Source: Petunia secreta (Eukaryota; Streptophyta; Magnoliopsida; Solanales; Solanaceae). Taken from it: a stretch of DNA of 64,000 bases. The DNA lies in NCBI GenBank assembly GCA_029990175.1, contig JARKIP010000021.1, forward strand, positions 24,123,501 to 24,187,500, given 5' to 3'. Position 1 is the stretch's first letter; every line of letters begins with the position of its first letter. The notes beneath the pieces are model-generated. The model did no database searches. It saw only the letters and a program-made list of their open reading frames with translations, and had not been told where the DNA came from. The position numbers and the translations under genes are program-made. This document shows positions 10,593 to 22,860 of the stretch, piece by piece.

Positions 10593-13500
10593 ACAGTGTA
10601 GAGTCTATCCAGACTAAGACAGTGTCCAGTAGAGTCTCGCTAATGGGTACGTAGACGTCCGTACTTATCTAAGAGAAGCTATGATGGCATTTAGGAAGTT
10701 TCACTTCCTTCTTTTCTGATCGTGCGCCGGTCTAGGATGCAAAAGTATTTTCGTGAATTCCTCCCTGGTAATTGTGAACCCTCGTGCGACAAATCAGCAA
10801 ACGGTAGGAGTTCAGGATGAAGTAGTCTAGCCTGGGGCTAGAGCCACTCAAACCATGAGAGTTGTGGATCGTTTTTACGATCCAGTTGCGTAGGCCCCAG
10901 CTATACGAGCTCGCGATGGGTAAGGAAGCAGGGCCGTATGGTTCCCTTGGCTCTCTACGATGCTTTTACGAGAATCTTGGCGATGCAGATACCGCAAGAA
11001 CCTATTATTCGCTAGGCAGCTTATCAGGGTGTCGTAGATGGAGACGTTCGATCTCAGGGAGCTCCTGTTCCAGTTCTTAATATTGCCGAAGTAAATTATA
11101 TTCTGGAGGCATCATGTGTTGTGCCTCTAGTTATTCTGGCTAGTTAGCTAGACTGAGTAATGGCTTGATCCGTGTGTCCAAATAGGCTGCGTTATTCTAC
11201 CCAATTGAACCTTCTGATGTTCTTAGGCCATGCATCAAATAATCCCTGTGTAAGTTTTTTTAAAATAAAATAATGTCAGCGTATCCTTCAGGCTCTTGAT
11301 TATATCGAGCAGTATGGTGTTGATTATTCTACTTTCCAGTTTTAGGGTTCCAGCCTTGAATTGGTTGACCGCTCTCTTATTAATTAACTTGGTTCGATTT
11401 TTCTTCTAGATTCATGGAAAAGTTCCTTTCGCACAGCGAGCGAGATGAAAAGAGTCGCCAATTTGAGTGGATTGGATAGGGTTGCTTGTCGGACTTTAGA
11501 ATATGAGATTAAATTCTTTAGAATGGCTGGATATGCACTAGAACTAGTCCATAAACCTTCCGAGAATGTTCAAAGATTTATTGGTGACCTTTCTCCTTCC
11601 TTGAGATCCCAGATGGCTCATGAAATTGAGGTTTGGACTTCATTTGATGTCGTCGTTGATATTGCTCAGAGGTATTAGGCATACCATAAGTTAGAGCGGG
11701 AGAGCAAGAGATCCCACGACCCTGGTAGGCACCATGGTACCTCATTTGGAGGTAAGAGTTCTGATTATTTTGGGAGGTCAGTTGCCAGGTTATCTCAACT
11801 TATAGAGCGTGATTCTCAGAGTGCGCGAGTAGTTCATCAAGATTAGACTCAGCTTTCTCTTTGTAGCTTTCAACAATCTGTCCAGCTTCCACCGTGAGTC
11901 TGGTTATCCTTTGAGGAGCTTTCCCTTACTCCGGAAAGTAGGCAGTTCTCCTTTCCCTCGTCATCAGGTACCTGCACAGTCACATGGGATTTTATTTAGT
12001 TCTCAATCAGCCAGAGAAATGCCACCATCCAATAGAGGTCCAGAGCGTGGTAGCAGTGGTTCTTCAGAAGGTGATTATCAGGGTAGTGGCTCAACTCAGC
12101 TGCAGAGGCAGTTCATAGAACTGCCAGTCTGGCAGGATGCTGAGGTATCCGATGTAGTACATCTATGTATTTCTTCTTCCATTATATGCGAGTAAGATTT
12201 GATTCTTTCGATCGGTCTGGACTTTGTTTATCTTACCATGTTCCCATGACTTCCTTGGGTATTGTTTCTATTAAGAATCGGTTGTGGTAGAGGGGCGAGC
12301 TTCTGGTATGATTTATTCCTATCATTTGTGAGACCCTACTAATTTATCTGGTCTAAATATCATATATTTGACAATGAGTGTCGCTATTGTCTGCCTGGAA
12401 TCTTGTCGTGCCACCTTCTATTATTATATCAAATTAGTTTACCTCTCTTATCGGAATTCCGTGTTGGTTGGATGATGGGATTCTGGTTCATCACCATCAG
12501 AGAGTGTCATTGTTTCTTTTAGTGTAAAGTGGTTAGTAAGTAATATTCGATCTATGTATCTCCTCTTGGTTCAGAACACTAGTAAAGTCATGTTATTCTA
12601 TGAGCTTATCTGGGTTATAAAAGGGTTTTCTGGTAAATTGTCATAGTTTTCTTCTTATTGGGAGGTTAAATTTGCATGGATGTTGTTCCATAGAGCTCAT
12701 TTAATGTTTATTTCTTCAATTGCGATTCTTTGACTAGCTTGACTCGTAAGTAGTCTAGCTCAAGTAGCTAAGTAAATAAGAAGATGAGCTTCCTAAAGCT
12801 CCAATTATTCCTATACTCAGTCCGTTTCCATCTCTTCTTTGTCCGCCACTAGTGAGCTTAGGCAGTCGGTAGCCTCTTGTGATGTTTCCTTTGTGGAGCC
12901 AGAGTGCGTGTCAAGGTAGCCGGGTATGCACATTGTGTTTTAAGGCTACTAAGGGTAATGAGAGGCATCATTTGGCCCCTGAGCTGATCTAACAAGCGCT
13001 GGTTCTTATGGCAAGGGTATGAAATTGTGAACTCGATTTTTGCAGCTGTTTGGCAACTCGAGAGGGTAATTTGGTAGCTTAGGTCTGAGACGCATTATGT
13101 TTTAGCTAAATCTTTCTTAATCCAGCAGGTTGTGCGAGGATGACTATTCCTATTCAAATTTGTTGTATGAGATTACGCTCTAAGTGGAGGAGTCTTCCTC
13201 TAATACTGAATGCTAATATTAAATCTCTAAGGCGTTGTTCAAGCGTGAGCTATTTCTTAGTTCCATCGATTTGTTCTATATCGAAAAGTATATCGACGAG
13301 GTGATTCGTCGGCGGAATCATGTTAACCCATTCAAAGTTTCGTGTATCTTTGTTTCAAAAATGTAGAACTCTCCTCTCATGATTGATGAAGGGTCGGCCT
13401 AGTCAGAGTAAGTTTGGCAACGGTGTGAGGATATTATCAATATATTTTTTATTCAAAGAGTTCGGTGCGCGTATTTTAATTCTGATCCTGTAATCATGAG

Positions 13501-13615
13501 ATAATATCCGTGGAATATTTTATGAAGGTCGTTCAAGTTCTGTTATTATCTATGTAATTTTTTTCTTTAGACTTAGACTCGTTCGAGGACGAACGAGAGT
13601 CTAAGTGGCGGAGAA
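10593..13615 (+). pseudogene. Degraded internal region (gag/pol remnants) of Tekay-like element
   Basis: No intact coding sequence. A Gag remnant at about 11445-11690 reads VQRFIGDLSPSLRSQMAHEI, matching the Gag core of Tekay/Del elements. A protease-linker-like remnant near 12190-12290 reads FDRSGLCLSYHVPMTS. RT and integrase are not recognisable, so most of pol has been deleted or scrambled. The purine tract and LTR start lie at 13601-13616. The copy could only move with proteins supplied from elsewhere. Confidence 0.7.
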
Positions 13616-14629
13616 TGAAATGACCTTCGGTAGTCGTTTCGGGAGTTAGGATTCTGATTAGCGTGTCGATAGTTTTAAAATCTTCGTAAGGTCCATTAGG
13701 ACTTGTCTGTAAAATTTGAGCTACTTCGGACTTCGTTTGGTAGGTATCGGAAAAAGGTTTCATTTTTATTGTCGGCAAATCTTTAAAAAGAGGTTTCGAG
13801 CTTGATTTTGGCAAATGAGCTCTGATTTGAAATTCGAAAGCGTCGTTGGGTTCGTATGGTTATTTTTTACTTGTGTGAACTTTTGAAAGTAAATTTTGAG
13901 GTCGTTCGGATAATTTCCGCTAAAATGCCAAAAGTTAAGGAATTTGATCGTTTTCCGTTTAATTCGTATCTTGAGTTTCGGGAATTCGATTTGAGATCCG
14001 CCTTAACGGGTACGTCACATAAATTTTGTATAATTTGTTTGATAAATTTGAGATTATTACGAGTTTGGTATGGTTGCATTTTAATTTTTGTTGGGATAGT
14101 AAATTAAAAAGAAAATAAAAGAAAAGAGAAAAAGAAAGAAAGAAAGAAAGAAAGAAAGACAATAAAGGGAGGCGGTGAGGGCTAAGGGGATAAAATCCCT
14201 TTAGCTTTCCATTAGCGAAACAGAAACATGAAAGAGAGAAATAACACATAGACAAGAAAAAAGAAAGCCAGAAAAGAGGAAAAAAAGGAAAAGGAGCAGA
14301 AAAATAGTAGAATTTTTACCCTGAAACATCCAAGTAATGACGTTAATCCATTATTTCAGTTTATTACGTATGTTTGAATATATCTTAACGGTAAAAATTG
14401 GGATATTAGACATCGTTTTAGTAAGTTCAATTGATAGTTTTAACGGTTAATTGGACCCCGATAATGGAATTGATTATATATTTATACTCAGGGAATTATG
14501 CGCAACCCATAAATATGATTTCTTTAGGGTTTGGTTATGTGACTTTGAACCCTATACATAGGCCTGACCTACTTATTGCGTATGCGAATAAGGTATCAGG
14601 TTCCTAACCGGATTGCCCTAAGATGTATG
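13616..14629 (+). repeat. 3' LTR of Tekay-like element, left part
   Basis: Aligns with 8250-9255 of the 5' LTR, then stops at GATGTATG where the Ogre element is inserted. The last five bases (14625-14629, GTATG) are the left target-site duplication. A (GAAA)n tract near 14118-14160 is longer than in the 5' LTR. Confidence 0.92.
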
Positions 14630-17435
14630 TGTAATCACCTAATTTTGGCATGAATACAGAAAAATTGATCAGAATAGCTGTGTTAGATTCTTAGGATTTT
14701 TGCCGAAATTTTCCTAAATTTTATTTTTTATTTTAACTAAAAAATTGTCATTAATTAGGATAGAAAATATGAAAATGGCCAAAAAATACTTGTTATGTGT
14801 TTGACTATGATTCTATGTTTAATTGTGATAGTATTGTAAATTTATGTGGTTTTAATTGTAGTAAATTATGAGTCTTTAATGGCCATTGGTAGAAATATAT
14901 GTAGCCCAATCCTAAACCCGGCCCAATAAACCAAAGCCCACCCAAGGCCCTAGGTATATAAGCTCTCTTTCCTCATTTTTCATCACTCACACCACCTAAG
15001 CCTTTGGCTTGGCCAAACCCTAGCCATTTTTCTCCTCACCATCAGAAAATCCCGCCACCCCTCTCTGCCACCTCCTTTCCGCCACCGGACCACCGCCTTC
15101 CGGAGGTCTGAAAAATACAAACCATACCATCCCGGAAAGCTATCGAGCCCCTCTATCCATTTCTGGTATTATTTTTTCCAAAATCCTTACCGTTTGACGC
15201 AGATCTGCATTTTTAATTTTGGGTAACACAACTCCGGTGAATTTTGGCTCCTCCGTTGTTGTGGTCTTTGGGGCTGCTATGCTAATGAATTTTGTGATGA
15301 AGATGATGGGAATAGGGCTGTTTGCTTTCATACATTGGGGATTTAATGATAAAGCATGTTTTGGGGTGATTGTCTCTAATTGTTTCATGATGGCAACAAG
15401 CTATGCCTTGGTGGCTTGAATAACATGTAAATTTTCACCTCCTTTCCATAGGCCTATTTGTTCGATCCATATGTTTAGCCTAGGGATAGGATTAAGTTTC
15501 TTATGTTCATATGTTTGGCTCGTTTCTAGCTTAATGTGAAGTATTTTAATTGCCTTGCTTCAATATTTTCAAGCATGTTTTGGAGCCTAAGTCGCTGGGA
15601 TTTGATTTGGCCCATTTAAGTTGTTTTAACTTTTAGTGTTTTGGGCTGATTTTAGTAAATTTCAGATCTGTATTTTGTGTTTAAAATTAGTTTCATGTTT
15701 TGTTGTCGGCCCAATAGGCCCAAAAGTCAATAGTCCAAGCCCATGAGGTTGTCTTTTCAATAGGACAACTTTGTTCAGCTTTAGTAGATGTATAGGGTGG
15801 CTGAGAACTCTTCCCAATGGGGGCTGAAAAGATTGGAATTGACATATACTCAAGTGCTTTTCACAAGTGGCCACCCCACCCCCTTGGTGTTTGAAATTTC
15901 AGCATAAATAGAGAGTCTTCACTCTCATTAAGGGGGGATCCAAAAAATAAATACACTTCTTCATTCTAAAAGGAACAACCACCTTGCTGAAATTTAGAGA
16001 AAAAGGGAGCAAAATACTGGAGGAAAAATTTGTTCTTTTGAAGAAAGGATTTAGAACCAAAAGCCTTTATACTAAGGGTCTTTTGGGGTATAAATCTATT
16101 AGTTTTAAGGGTTAAATAGAGGCAAAAAGGGCTGTTTTAGCTGCTGACTTTGGAAGTAAAAGTTGCTTTTTTGACTTGCTATTTCATTTGCTTCTCACCT
16201 TGGGAATTGATACATAAGGTAAATGCTTCCTTAATATTTTTTATGTCATGTATCTAGCTATGAAATGATTAATATCTCAGCATGTTCATGGCCTGAAACT
16301 TCCATTTTTATGAATGTTGTTAGTCCATCCCCTCTTTATGAATTGTTTATGAATGTTGTTAGTCCATCCCCTCTTTATGAATTGTTCGTGTTAGGCCAAG
16401 TTAACAATTATTTGTAGGCGAAGATAGAACATAAGTGCAAATAAATTAACACTGCCTTCCAGAATGAATAGGCTCTATATTTAGGACATTTGGCTTAAAA
16501 TCTGACCATTTTTTATAAACTGGTACGTTCTCGCAAATCTGGCCATTTTTGCAAATTGGTACGGTTCTGCAAATTTGGCCGTTTTTCACAAACTGGTACA
16601 TTTCTGCAAATCTGGAAATTATGAAAAAATCTGGATAAAATGAGAAACCAATGCTGAAAAAAAGACCATCTATATAAAATTAAAGGTGTAGGCAATTTTA
16701 GGACCCATTGGACATTTATTTACAAAAGTGAACTTGAAAATAGCATTTGAATTTATTTTCAATTGCTATTTTCAAAAATATGCCATCCTTTTGTGAAGGT
16801 GGCCTTGCTTATTATGTAAATTTCTTTTTTTTAAAAAGAAGTTGGTCATTTAACAAGCTTTGACAATCAACTACTTTGTGGGTACATAAATATAACAACT
16901 TTGTAAAACAGCTCATTTTTGCAAATAGTTTCAGCCCACTCCAACGGTAAGGCTTACTTATTGTGTTTTGACATATAGCCACTTGCTTTAACAATTATTC
17001 TTGGAGTTAAATAGGTAAGCTCTTGGCAAAGTGGGAAATGCGTAAATTCGTCCAGTCCTCTATGAGGTTGGATAAGAATAAACGACTTTGATTTTCCCTA
17101 AATCAAAGTATCAAATTCAAATTAACGGCATTAATATAACAACCATATTTAATAAATTAAAATTGCGACAATAAAGCAACTGTGCTTGACACAGGACTCG
17201 AGGGTGCCTAATACCTTCCCGAGAGTCAACTGAGAACCTTACCCGAATCTCTAACGCAGACCATTAGACGAGTCAGAGGTGTTCCAAGGTACCTTTTGGT
17301 GACTTGGCACACCTTAAACTATGTCAAGTGGCGACTCCGAGTTCTCTAAATAATTTTGTACCTTGTTGGACACCAGTCACAAGCCTTTAAATAATAAACT
17401 CAGCGCAGGTTTAATTAATTTTTTAGGGCGTGACA
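14630..17435 (+). repeat. 5' LTR of Ogre element
   Basis: 2806 bp, TGTAATCACC to GCGTGACA. It contains a TATA box near 14954, a 37-bp direct duplication at 16309-16386 (shared by the 3' LTR), and short G/C-rich motifs near its end. By eye it differs from the 3' LTR by only occasional substitutions and small indels, apart from the 631-bp insertion in the latter. Confidence 0.95.
14954..14962 (+). promoter_or_regulatory. TATA box of Ogre 5' LTR
   Basis: GTATATAAG followed by CTCTCTTTCCTC. It is the best TATA match in the LTR and is placed for transcription of the element toward gag. Confidence 0.6.
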
Positions 17436-17438
17436 GTT

Positions 17439-17456
17439 TGGCGACTCCGCTGGGGA
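17439..17456 (+). other. Primer binding site of Ogre element
   Basis: TGGCGACTCCGCTGGGGA begins three bases after the LTR end. The same motif is known from other Ogre/Tat elements, where it is usually assigned to tRNA-Arg; I cannot verify the tRNA here. Confidence 0.85.
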
Positions 17457-19049
17457 CATTAGTGGAAACTAGAATCTCCGGGTTGATAAATTGTTGCATG
17501 TTTTAATTTATTAAATTTTTGGTTGTTATATTTTATTGTCGTTATCACATGAAAAGTCGAATGTTACTGCTTTGATATTGTCGAACTGTATATAAACTGT
17601 CTTCCTCCGCAACCCTCTGAGTCTCTGGAACACTTGCACACGTACACTTACCAAATTGCTTGTGGCATCTGGGCCTTCTTACTAAAATTACCCATGATTT
17701 AGGAGGAAGGCGTGATGGGGTTTTAGGCCGGACACACTGTTTCCGGACGGCCCTGATGCGCTTTCCGCCTGGTTTGTCCACCGGGTTATGAGCCAGTCTA
17801 GACACCGAGTCAGTTGTGTCACCTAGAGTTAAACCTTTAGGCCCAATTATCTGCATCATATTTGACTTAGTGAGGTGCGGCACACCGGTACCGCACTTGT
17901 CTAGGATGACTCCTTGGCTTGCATTTAGAAGGAAGGGTTGTCATGCTGACCGAATCGGGAAATGGCGGATTTCAAATGAAAAAAAAAGGAAGAGAAAAAA
18001 AAAAGGAAAAAAAAAATGAAAAGAAAGAGAGGAAGTAGGGTGAATTTCAGTTTGTAGATTTTTGTTGTTTTAATACATTTCCTATTTGGGGTCATGCTGT
18101 CGAAACAGAAATTTTACAAAGATTTATGTGTCGAAAAAATTTTGAGTATGTTTTTACGTCGTCATAATGGCGAAATTTTTCAAAAAAAAAAAAAAGAAAG
18201 GAAAAGGAATAGAATTTTCATACCAAAGTTGTCAACTCTTTTGGAGATAGTCTTGATACCGTTATAATAGAAGAATATTTTAAGTTTCCAAGTGCCTTGG
18301 TTGGCCGAAGGATTCTTTTGGTTCAATTTTATGCCGTTGTAATGGTAAATTTTTTTTGAAATAACTGAGTTCCATTGTGGCAACCGCCATATACCCAATT
18401 TTATGGAAAGTCTAAGAGTCTGTTTAGTTTTTGCGACAATAATTTTGGGTCAATTTTTTACGTCTCTAGAATGGCAATTTTTCCAGCCTTTGCCACTAGC
18501 AGAAGAAGATCCCGAGGAGCCGCCTGAGTCTGACCTAGAGGAGCCAGTTGACGCTGAGCCAGGGTTGCCTTAGCAAATACATCAGTCCGAGATGATGCAG
18601 CTTATTGTTTTGTTTTGTTACTCATTTAGCATCTCGGCATATTGTATTTTATGTTGCTTTTGAACTTAGTAGTGGTAATTTATTTCTGTTTTTCAGTCAT
18701 TTGTACATTTCTAAGGTTGTGCCTTAGAGCACTGTACGTCTTGTACTCTCTTTAGTAATGGAAATCTTTTGCTTCTTTTTGTGTCAATTTATTTCACCCT
18801 CTGGCCTCTCTTTGAAAAAAAAGAAATGAAAGGAAAAGAAAAGGGAACTCAAACAATACACTTGGGAATCTAATCTAAACCATTTCGGGATGACGCATGA
18901 CGACCTTAGGCTTGTAGGCACGCTCGGCTTGTAAATATTGTGTTGCCCTAACCTGTTTTGTTTTAAGACAAGTATAGATTACCAGTGATTTGGTGCAGCA
19001 CTCTGCCATTACCCCACTCTCAAAGGGATCTGAAATTCCATTTGGTAAC
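17457..19049 (+). other. Long leader of Ogre element with degenerate repeats
   Basis: About 1.6 kb between PBS and gag with no intact gene. From 18060 to 18490 a degenerate unit containing a (gtcgt/ccgtt)-ataatggc-aaattttt block recurs roughly every 100 bp, separated by A-rich tracts. A short coding-like piece near 18490-18572 reads LAEEDPEEPPESDLEEP and then stops. This may be the last trace of the extra ORF1 that Ogre elements carry before gag; that is inference. Confidence 0.55.
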
Positions 19050-20850
19050 ATGGCCACTGAAGGAGACAAATCTGATGCCGGTTCCGAAGAAAATGATAGG
19101 ACGACAGAAGAGGCCCTGACTCTGAAGCAATTCCTGGTAGACATGCATCATGCGATAACCACGGGACGGGCACCTCCTCCCATGCCAAACCTCCTAGATG
19201 GGCTTGTGCCAACAGCTAGCCAGCGAGCACCAGGCACATCTACGGCGGTCGAGGATCCGACCTATCCCCTTGGTTTTGGCCCTAACCATGGTGCAACGAA
19301 AGAGGCTGAAGTGCGCCCTCATGCGCCACAACCACCACCTCCACCTCAGGGGCAGTATGGTCCACCCCTACCACAGGGACAGTATGGCCCACCTCTCCCA
19401 CGGGTTCCAACTTTTTGGGGCCCAGCTAGGCCTGCTATGGCCAGGTCCAACAGCGAACCGCATCTCCAGGCTGGGGATCATCATTATGATCAGCACCATG
19501 AACCCCATTTCCGACACAGTGACTCATATGATCAGGGGTTTCATCGCGAGTCTCAGGTTGAGGTTGATCGATTGGGGAAGCTGGATGAGAGCGAGGTTCT
19601 GCGAAAAATGAAAGGCCTAGAACAAGCAGTAAGGACCATTCAAGGATATGGAGATCATACTAACATCTCTTTCAGGGATCTTTGTCCATACCCTGAATTG
19701 CAATTGCCAGATGGGTTCATAGTGCCGAAGTTTGATCTATACACCGGGCAAGGAGATCCAAGGGTTCATATGAAAACCTACTGCAACAAAATGAGAGGGG
19801 TCAAGAAAGACAAACTGTTGATAGCATATTTTTCTGAAAGCTTGGGGGGCGCAGCTGCCGAATGGTTCATGAGGCAGGATTTAACTAAATGTTTGTCATT
19901 TGAGGATATGGCGCAGGCATTCTACGACCAGTAGAAGTACGACATTGAAGTTTTGCTAGATCGATCCTCTTTGGATGCGATAAAAAAGAAGCCAAGTGAA
20001 AGCTTTAGGGAGTATGCCCTCAGATGGCGCGAGCAGGCCGCTCGAGTGAGCCCCGCAATACCAGACGATGACATGGTTCGTTTGTTCATTGAGGCGCAAG
20101 ATGAAGCGTTCTATGGTTCATTGATCGCCGCCTTTGGGAAACCGTTTAGTGAAGTCGTCAAGATGGGAGAAATGATTGAGAGGGGAGTCAAAGCTGGCAA
20201 GATTGTGAGTCAGATTGCACTAAAGACGACTACACAGGCTGTGCAGACCGGGGCAGCAGGGTTTGGTAAGAAGAAGAAAGAGGATATAGCCATGGTAGGG
20301 TCAGGTCCGCGAAAGTGGAACGAGGAGCGATACAATCAACATAATTCATACCAAGCTCCACAAACACCCACTTTACAACACTATTACCCGCCACAAAATG
20401 CACAATACTGCATGCCTCCGCCCCAATACTCTATACATGCAGCACAGCCATATGCTCCAACATCCTATCTGCAATGGCGTGCCTCAGCCCCACAGCCTAC
20501 ATATCACACGCACCAAGCTCCCCCTAATCATTATCAGGCTCCGCCAAACCCGACCTACCGACCAAGAGGACCTGCAGCTTCCGTCCGAGAGCTGAATTCA
20601 GGAAAGCCCGAGAGGAGAAAAAGAGAGAATTTACACCAATCGGAGAATTTTACACCAGTATCTTCGAGAAATTGAGAGCCTTGGATATGATAAAGCCAAT
20701 TCAATGAAACACGCAGCCCATTGGGAAAGTGGAACACTCTCGGTATTGTGAATACCATTCGGGCGCACCAGGACATGATACAGAAGATTGTTATTATCTC
20801 AAGAAGGCAGTGCAAGATCTGATTGAAAATAAACAAATAGTGATCGAAGA
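19050..20850 (+). pseudogene. Ogre/Tat Gag, lightly damaged
   Basis: Start chosen at the ATG of MATEGDKSDAGSEEND. The N-terminal third is proline/glutamine rich with a duplicated QGQYGPPLP unit. The capsid core follows (PKFDLYTGQGDPRVHMKTY, LLIAYFSESLGGAAAEWF, SFREYALRWREQAARV). One in-frame TAG at 19932-19934 interrupts it. A frameshift near 20620 follows a lysine/arginine-rich tract, and a TGA is at 20705-20707. The C-terminal HSGAPGHDTEDCYYL block is the usual Tat Gag ending in place of a canonical zinc knuckle. Damage is slight, which fits a young element. Confidence 0.9.
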
Positions 20851-22676
20851 TGCAGAAACGCCAAACATTAATCGCAATCCTTTGCCGGTCCATGATGTAC
20901 ACATGGTGGGTATATGTGAAGGGGGATTTGAAGACGAATCTGCAAGGCCAATAGTGTCAGTCGATGCTATAACAATTGGAGTGGAAAGGATGCAACCAAT
21001 TCTTTAGGTTGTGCCGAGGAAAGTGGGGCATCCTATCCAGCCAAACAAGCCAGTATTGACATTGAGAAGAGCCGTTGAGCGAAAGGAAGAGGTGGCTGAA
21101 AAACCAAAATTGGTGATCCAAAGGACCAACAAAAATGGAGAGGAGGCGGATTGTGTGGCCAAACCAAAGTTGGTTATAAGAAGAGCACCCTGTGAAGATG
21201 ATCAAAACAAGTTGTGTGAGCCTGTTGTCATAAAGAGTGCAACTCAGATTCCTATGAGAAACACTAATGCTTTCCCATGGAATTATGACAAGGCATTGGT
21301 AACATACAAAGGAAAAGAGGTTGTGGCGGAAACAACACAAGTTGGCGGTCTTACTCGTTCTGGGCGGTGCTTTACCCCGAAAGAGTTAAGAAAATCAAAG
21401 CAGGCTAGAGAAAATCAGGGCCCCATCAAGGAGCCTGTCACCGAGAAAGAGGCAGAGGAATTCCTTAAGAAGATGAAAGCGCAAGATTACTTCATTGTGG
21501 AGCAGCTGAGGAAGACCCCTGCTCAAATTTCTTTGTTGTCCTTGTTGATGCATTCTGAGGCACACTGTCATGCTCTGTTGAAAATACTGAATGAGGCTCA
21601 TGTCTCCGAGAAGATGACCATCAACAATCTTGAAGAAGTCGCAAGTCGTATCTTTGAGGTAAACAGGATCACTTTCACTAACGAGGAACTGCCAATGGAA
21701 GGCACTGGTCACAACAAAGCACTGCATCTGACTGTCAAGTGCGACAATTCTTATGTCACGAGGGTACTGATTGACGGTGGGTCCGGTCTGAACATCTGTC
21801 CATTGTCTACCTTAAAGAGATTGAAAGTCAACATGGACAAAATTCGGACAAACACTATGAGTATCCGCGCTTTTGATGGAGAGAAACGACAATCGATTGG
21901 TGAGATAGAACTGATACTGACAATCGGGCCCGTGGATTTTGCTATCGATTTCCAAGTTCTTGATATGGATTCGTCTTACAACCTGTTGTTGGGAAGACCC
22001 TGGATCCATATGGCAGGCGCAGTACCATCAACCTTACACCAGACTATCAAGTTTGAATGGAATCGTGAGATGATCATGGTACACGGAGAGGGAGATTTGT
22101 CAATCTACAAGAATCCGTCTATTCCAGTTATTGAGGTCACTAATGATAGCCCTAACTCTGATGTATCAAGCATTTGAAGCGGTCCATGTGGAGGAGGTTC
22201 CTGAAGGCAAGCCTTTACCCCAAGCAAGATTGTCAGAAGCAGCAGTCATGATGGCTACAGAAATGTTGAAGCACGGTTTCCAGCCCGGGAAAGGTCTCGG
22301 GGCAGCGCTACAAGGAATGTCGCGTCCAATTAGTCCACTTGGCATTCGAGGTACCTGGGGTCTGGGATACAAGCCCACAGCTGCAGACAGAGCAAGAGCT
22401 AGGAAGATGAAGAAACAAGAATGGTCTCTCGAGAAGCCTGTCCCTTGCCTCGCTCAATCTTTCACAAGGCCTAGTGGAGGCAAGGTCGCTTCTAAGAATA
22501 CTGAGGAGACTGAAGAACAAAGGAAGTTGCTGTCAGACCTGAGGCACGTCTTTGGCATTAACATGGTGCAAACTGGCGAAGGACCTAGCAATGCAGAAAT
22601 CCAGAACATTGGCCCTGATGTAAAGCTGAACAACTGGGATTCCATGCCTCTCCCCACTAGGAGGGGCTATTGGTAG
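20851..22676 (+). pseudogene. Ogre/Tat aspartic protease with G-patch-like tail
   Basis: Continues the Gag-Pro frame with a TAG at 21005-21007. The linker carries two copies of a KPKLVI(Q/R)R motif. The protease core is VLIDGGSGLNICPLSTL (D-G-G active site), with FQVLDMDSSYNLLLGRPWIH as the second conserved block. After a frameshift near 22165 comes a G-patch-like segment (MLKHGFQPGKGLGAALQG, with glycines spaced as in G-patch domains) ending at 22676. A G-patch segment after the protease is known in Ogre-like elements and is thought to bind nucleic acid. Confidence 0.85.
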
Positions 22677-22860
22677 CAAGTTTTTGTTATCCTTTCTGTA
22701 TACTTGGTTATTCTAAGGGTTGTAATCCAAGTATATTTATTTTGCTCGTTATGATGTCAAACCTTTTTATCTTTCAAATTCAATGAAAAGCAAGACATGT
22801 TCTTGTCTCTTTATTCTATCTCTTTACTTTCCTGATTTTTGTTTTTTAATTCTTTCTGTA
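22677..22860 (+). other. Putative intron between protease and RT of Ogre element
   Basis: A T-rich, stop-containing gap of about 180 bp with no coding similarity ends in a long pyrimidine tract and TTTCTGTAG at 22852-22860, a good 3' splice site. Coding similarity resumes right after it. Ogre elements are known to splice an intron at this point. I could not settle the donor: GTAGCA at 22671-22676 and sites a few bases either side are candidates. Confidence 0.5.

Noticed and set aside
15662..15874. 70-codon frame, present identically at 30465-30677
   Set aside because: Lies inside both LTRs of the Ogre element; duplication is due to LTR identity, and it has no coding signature.
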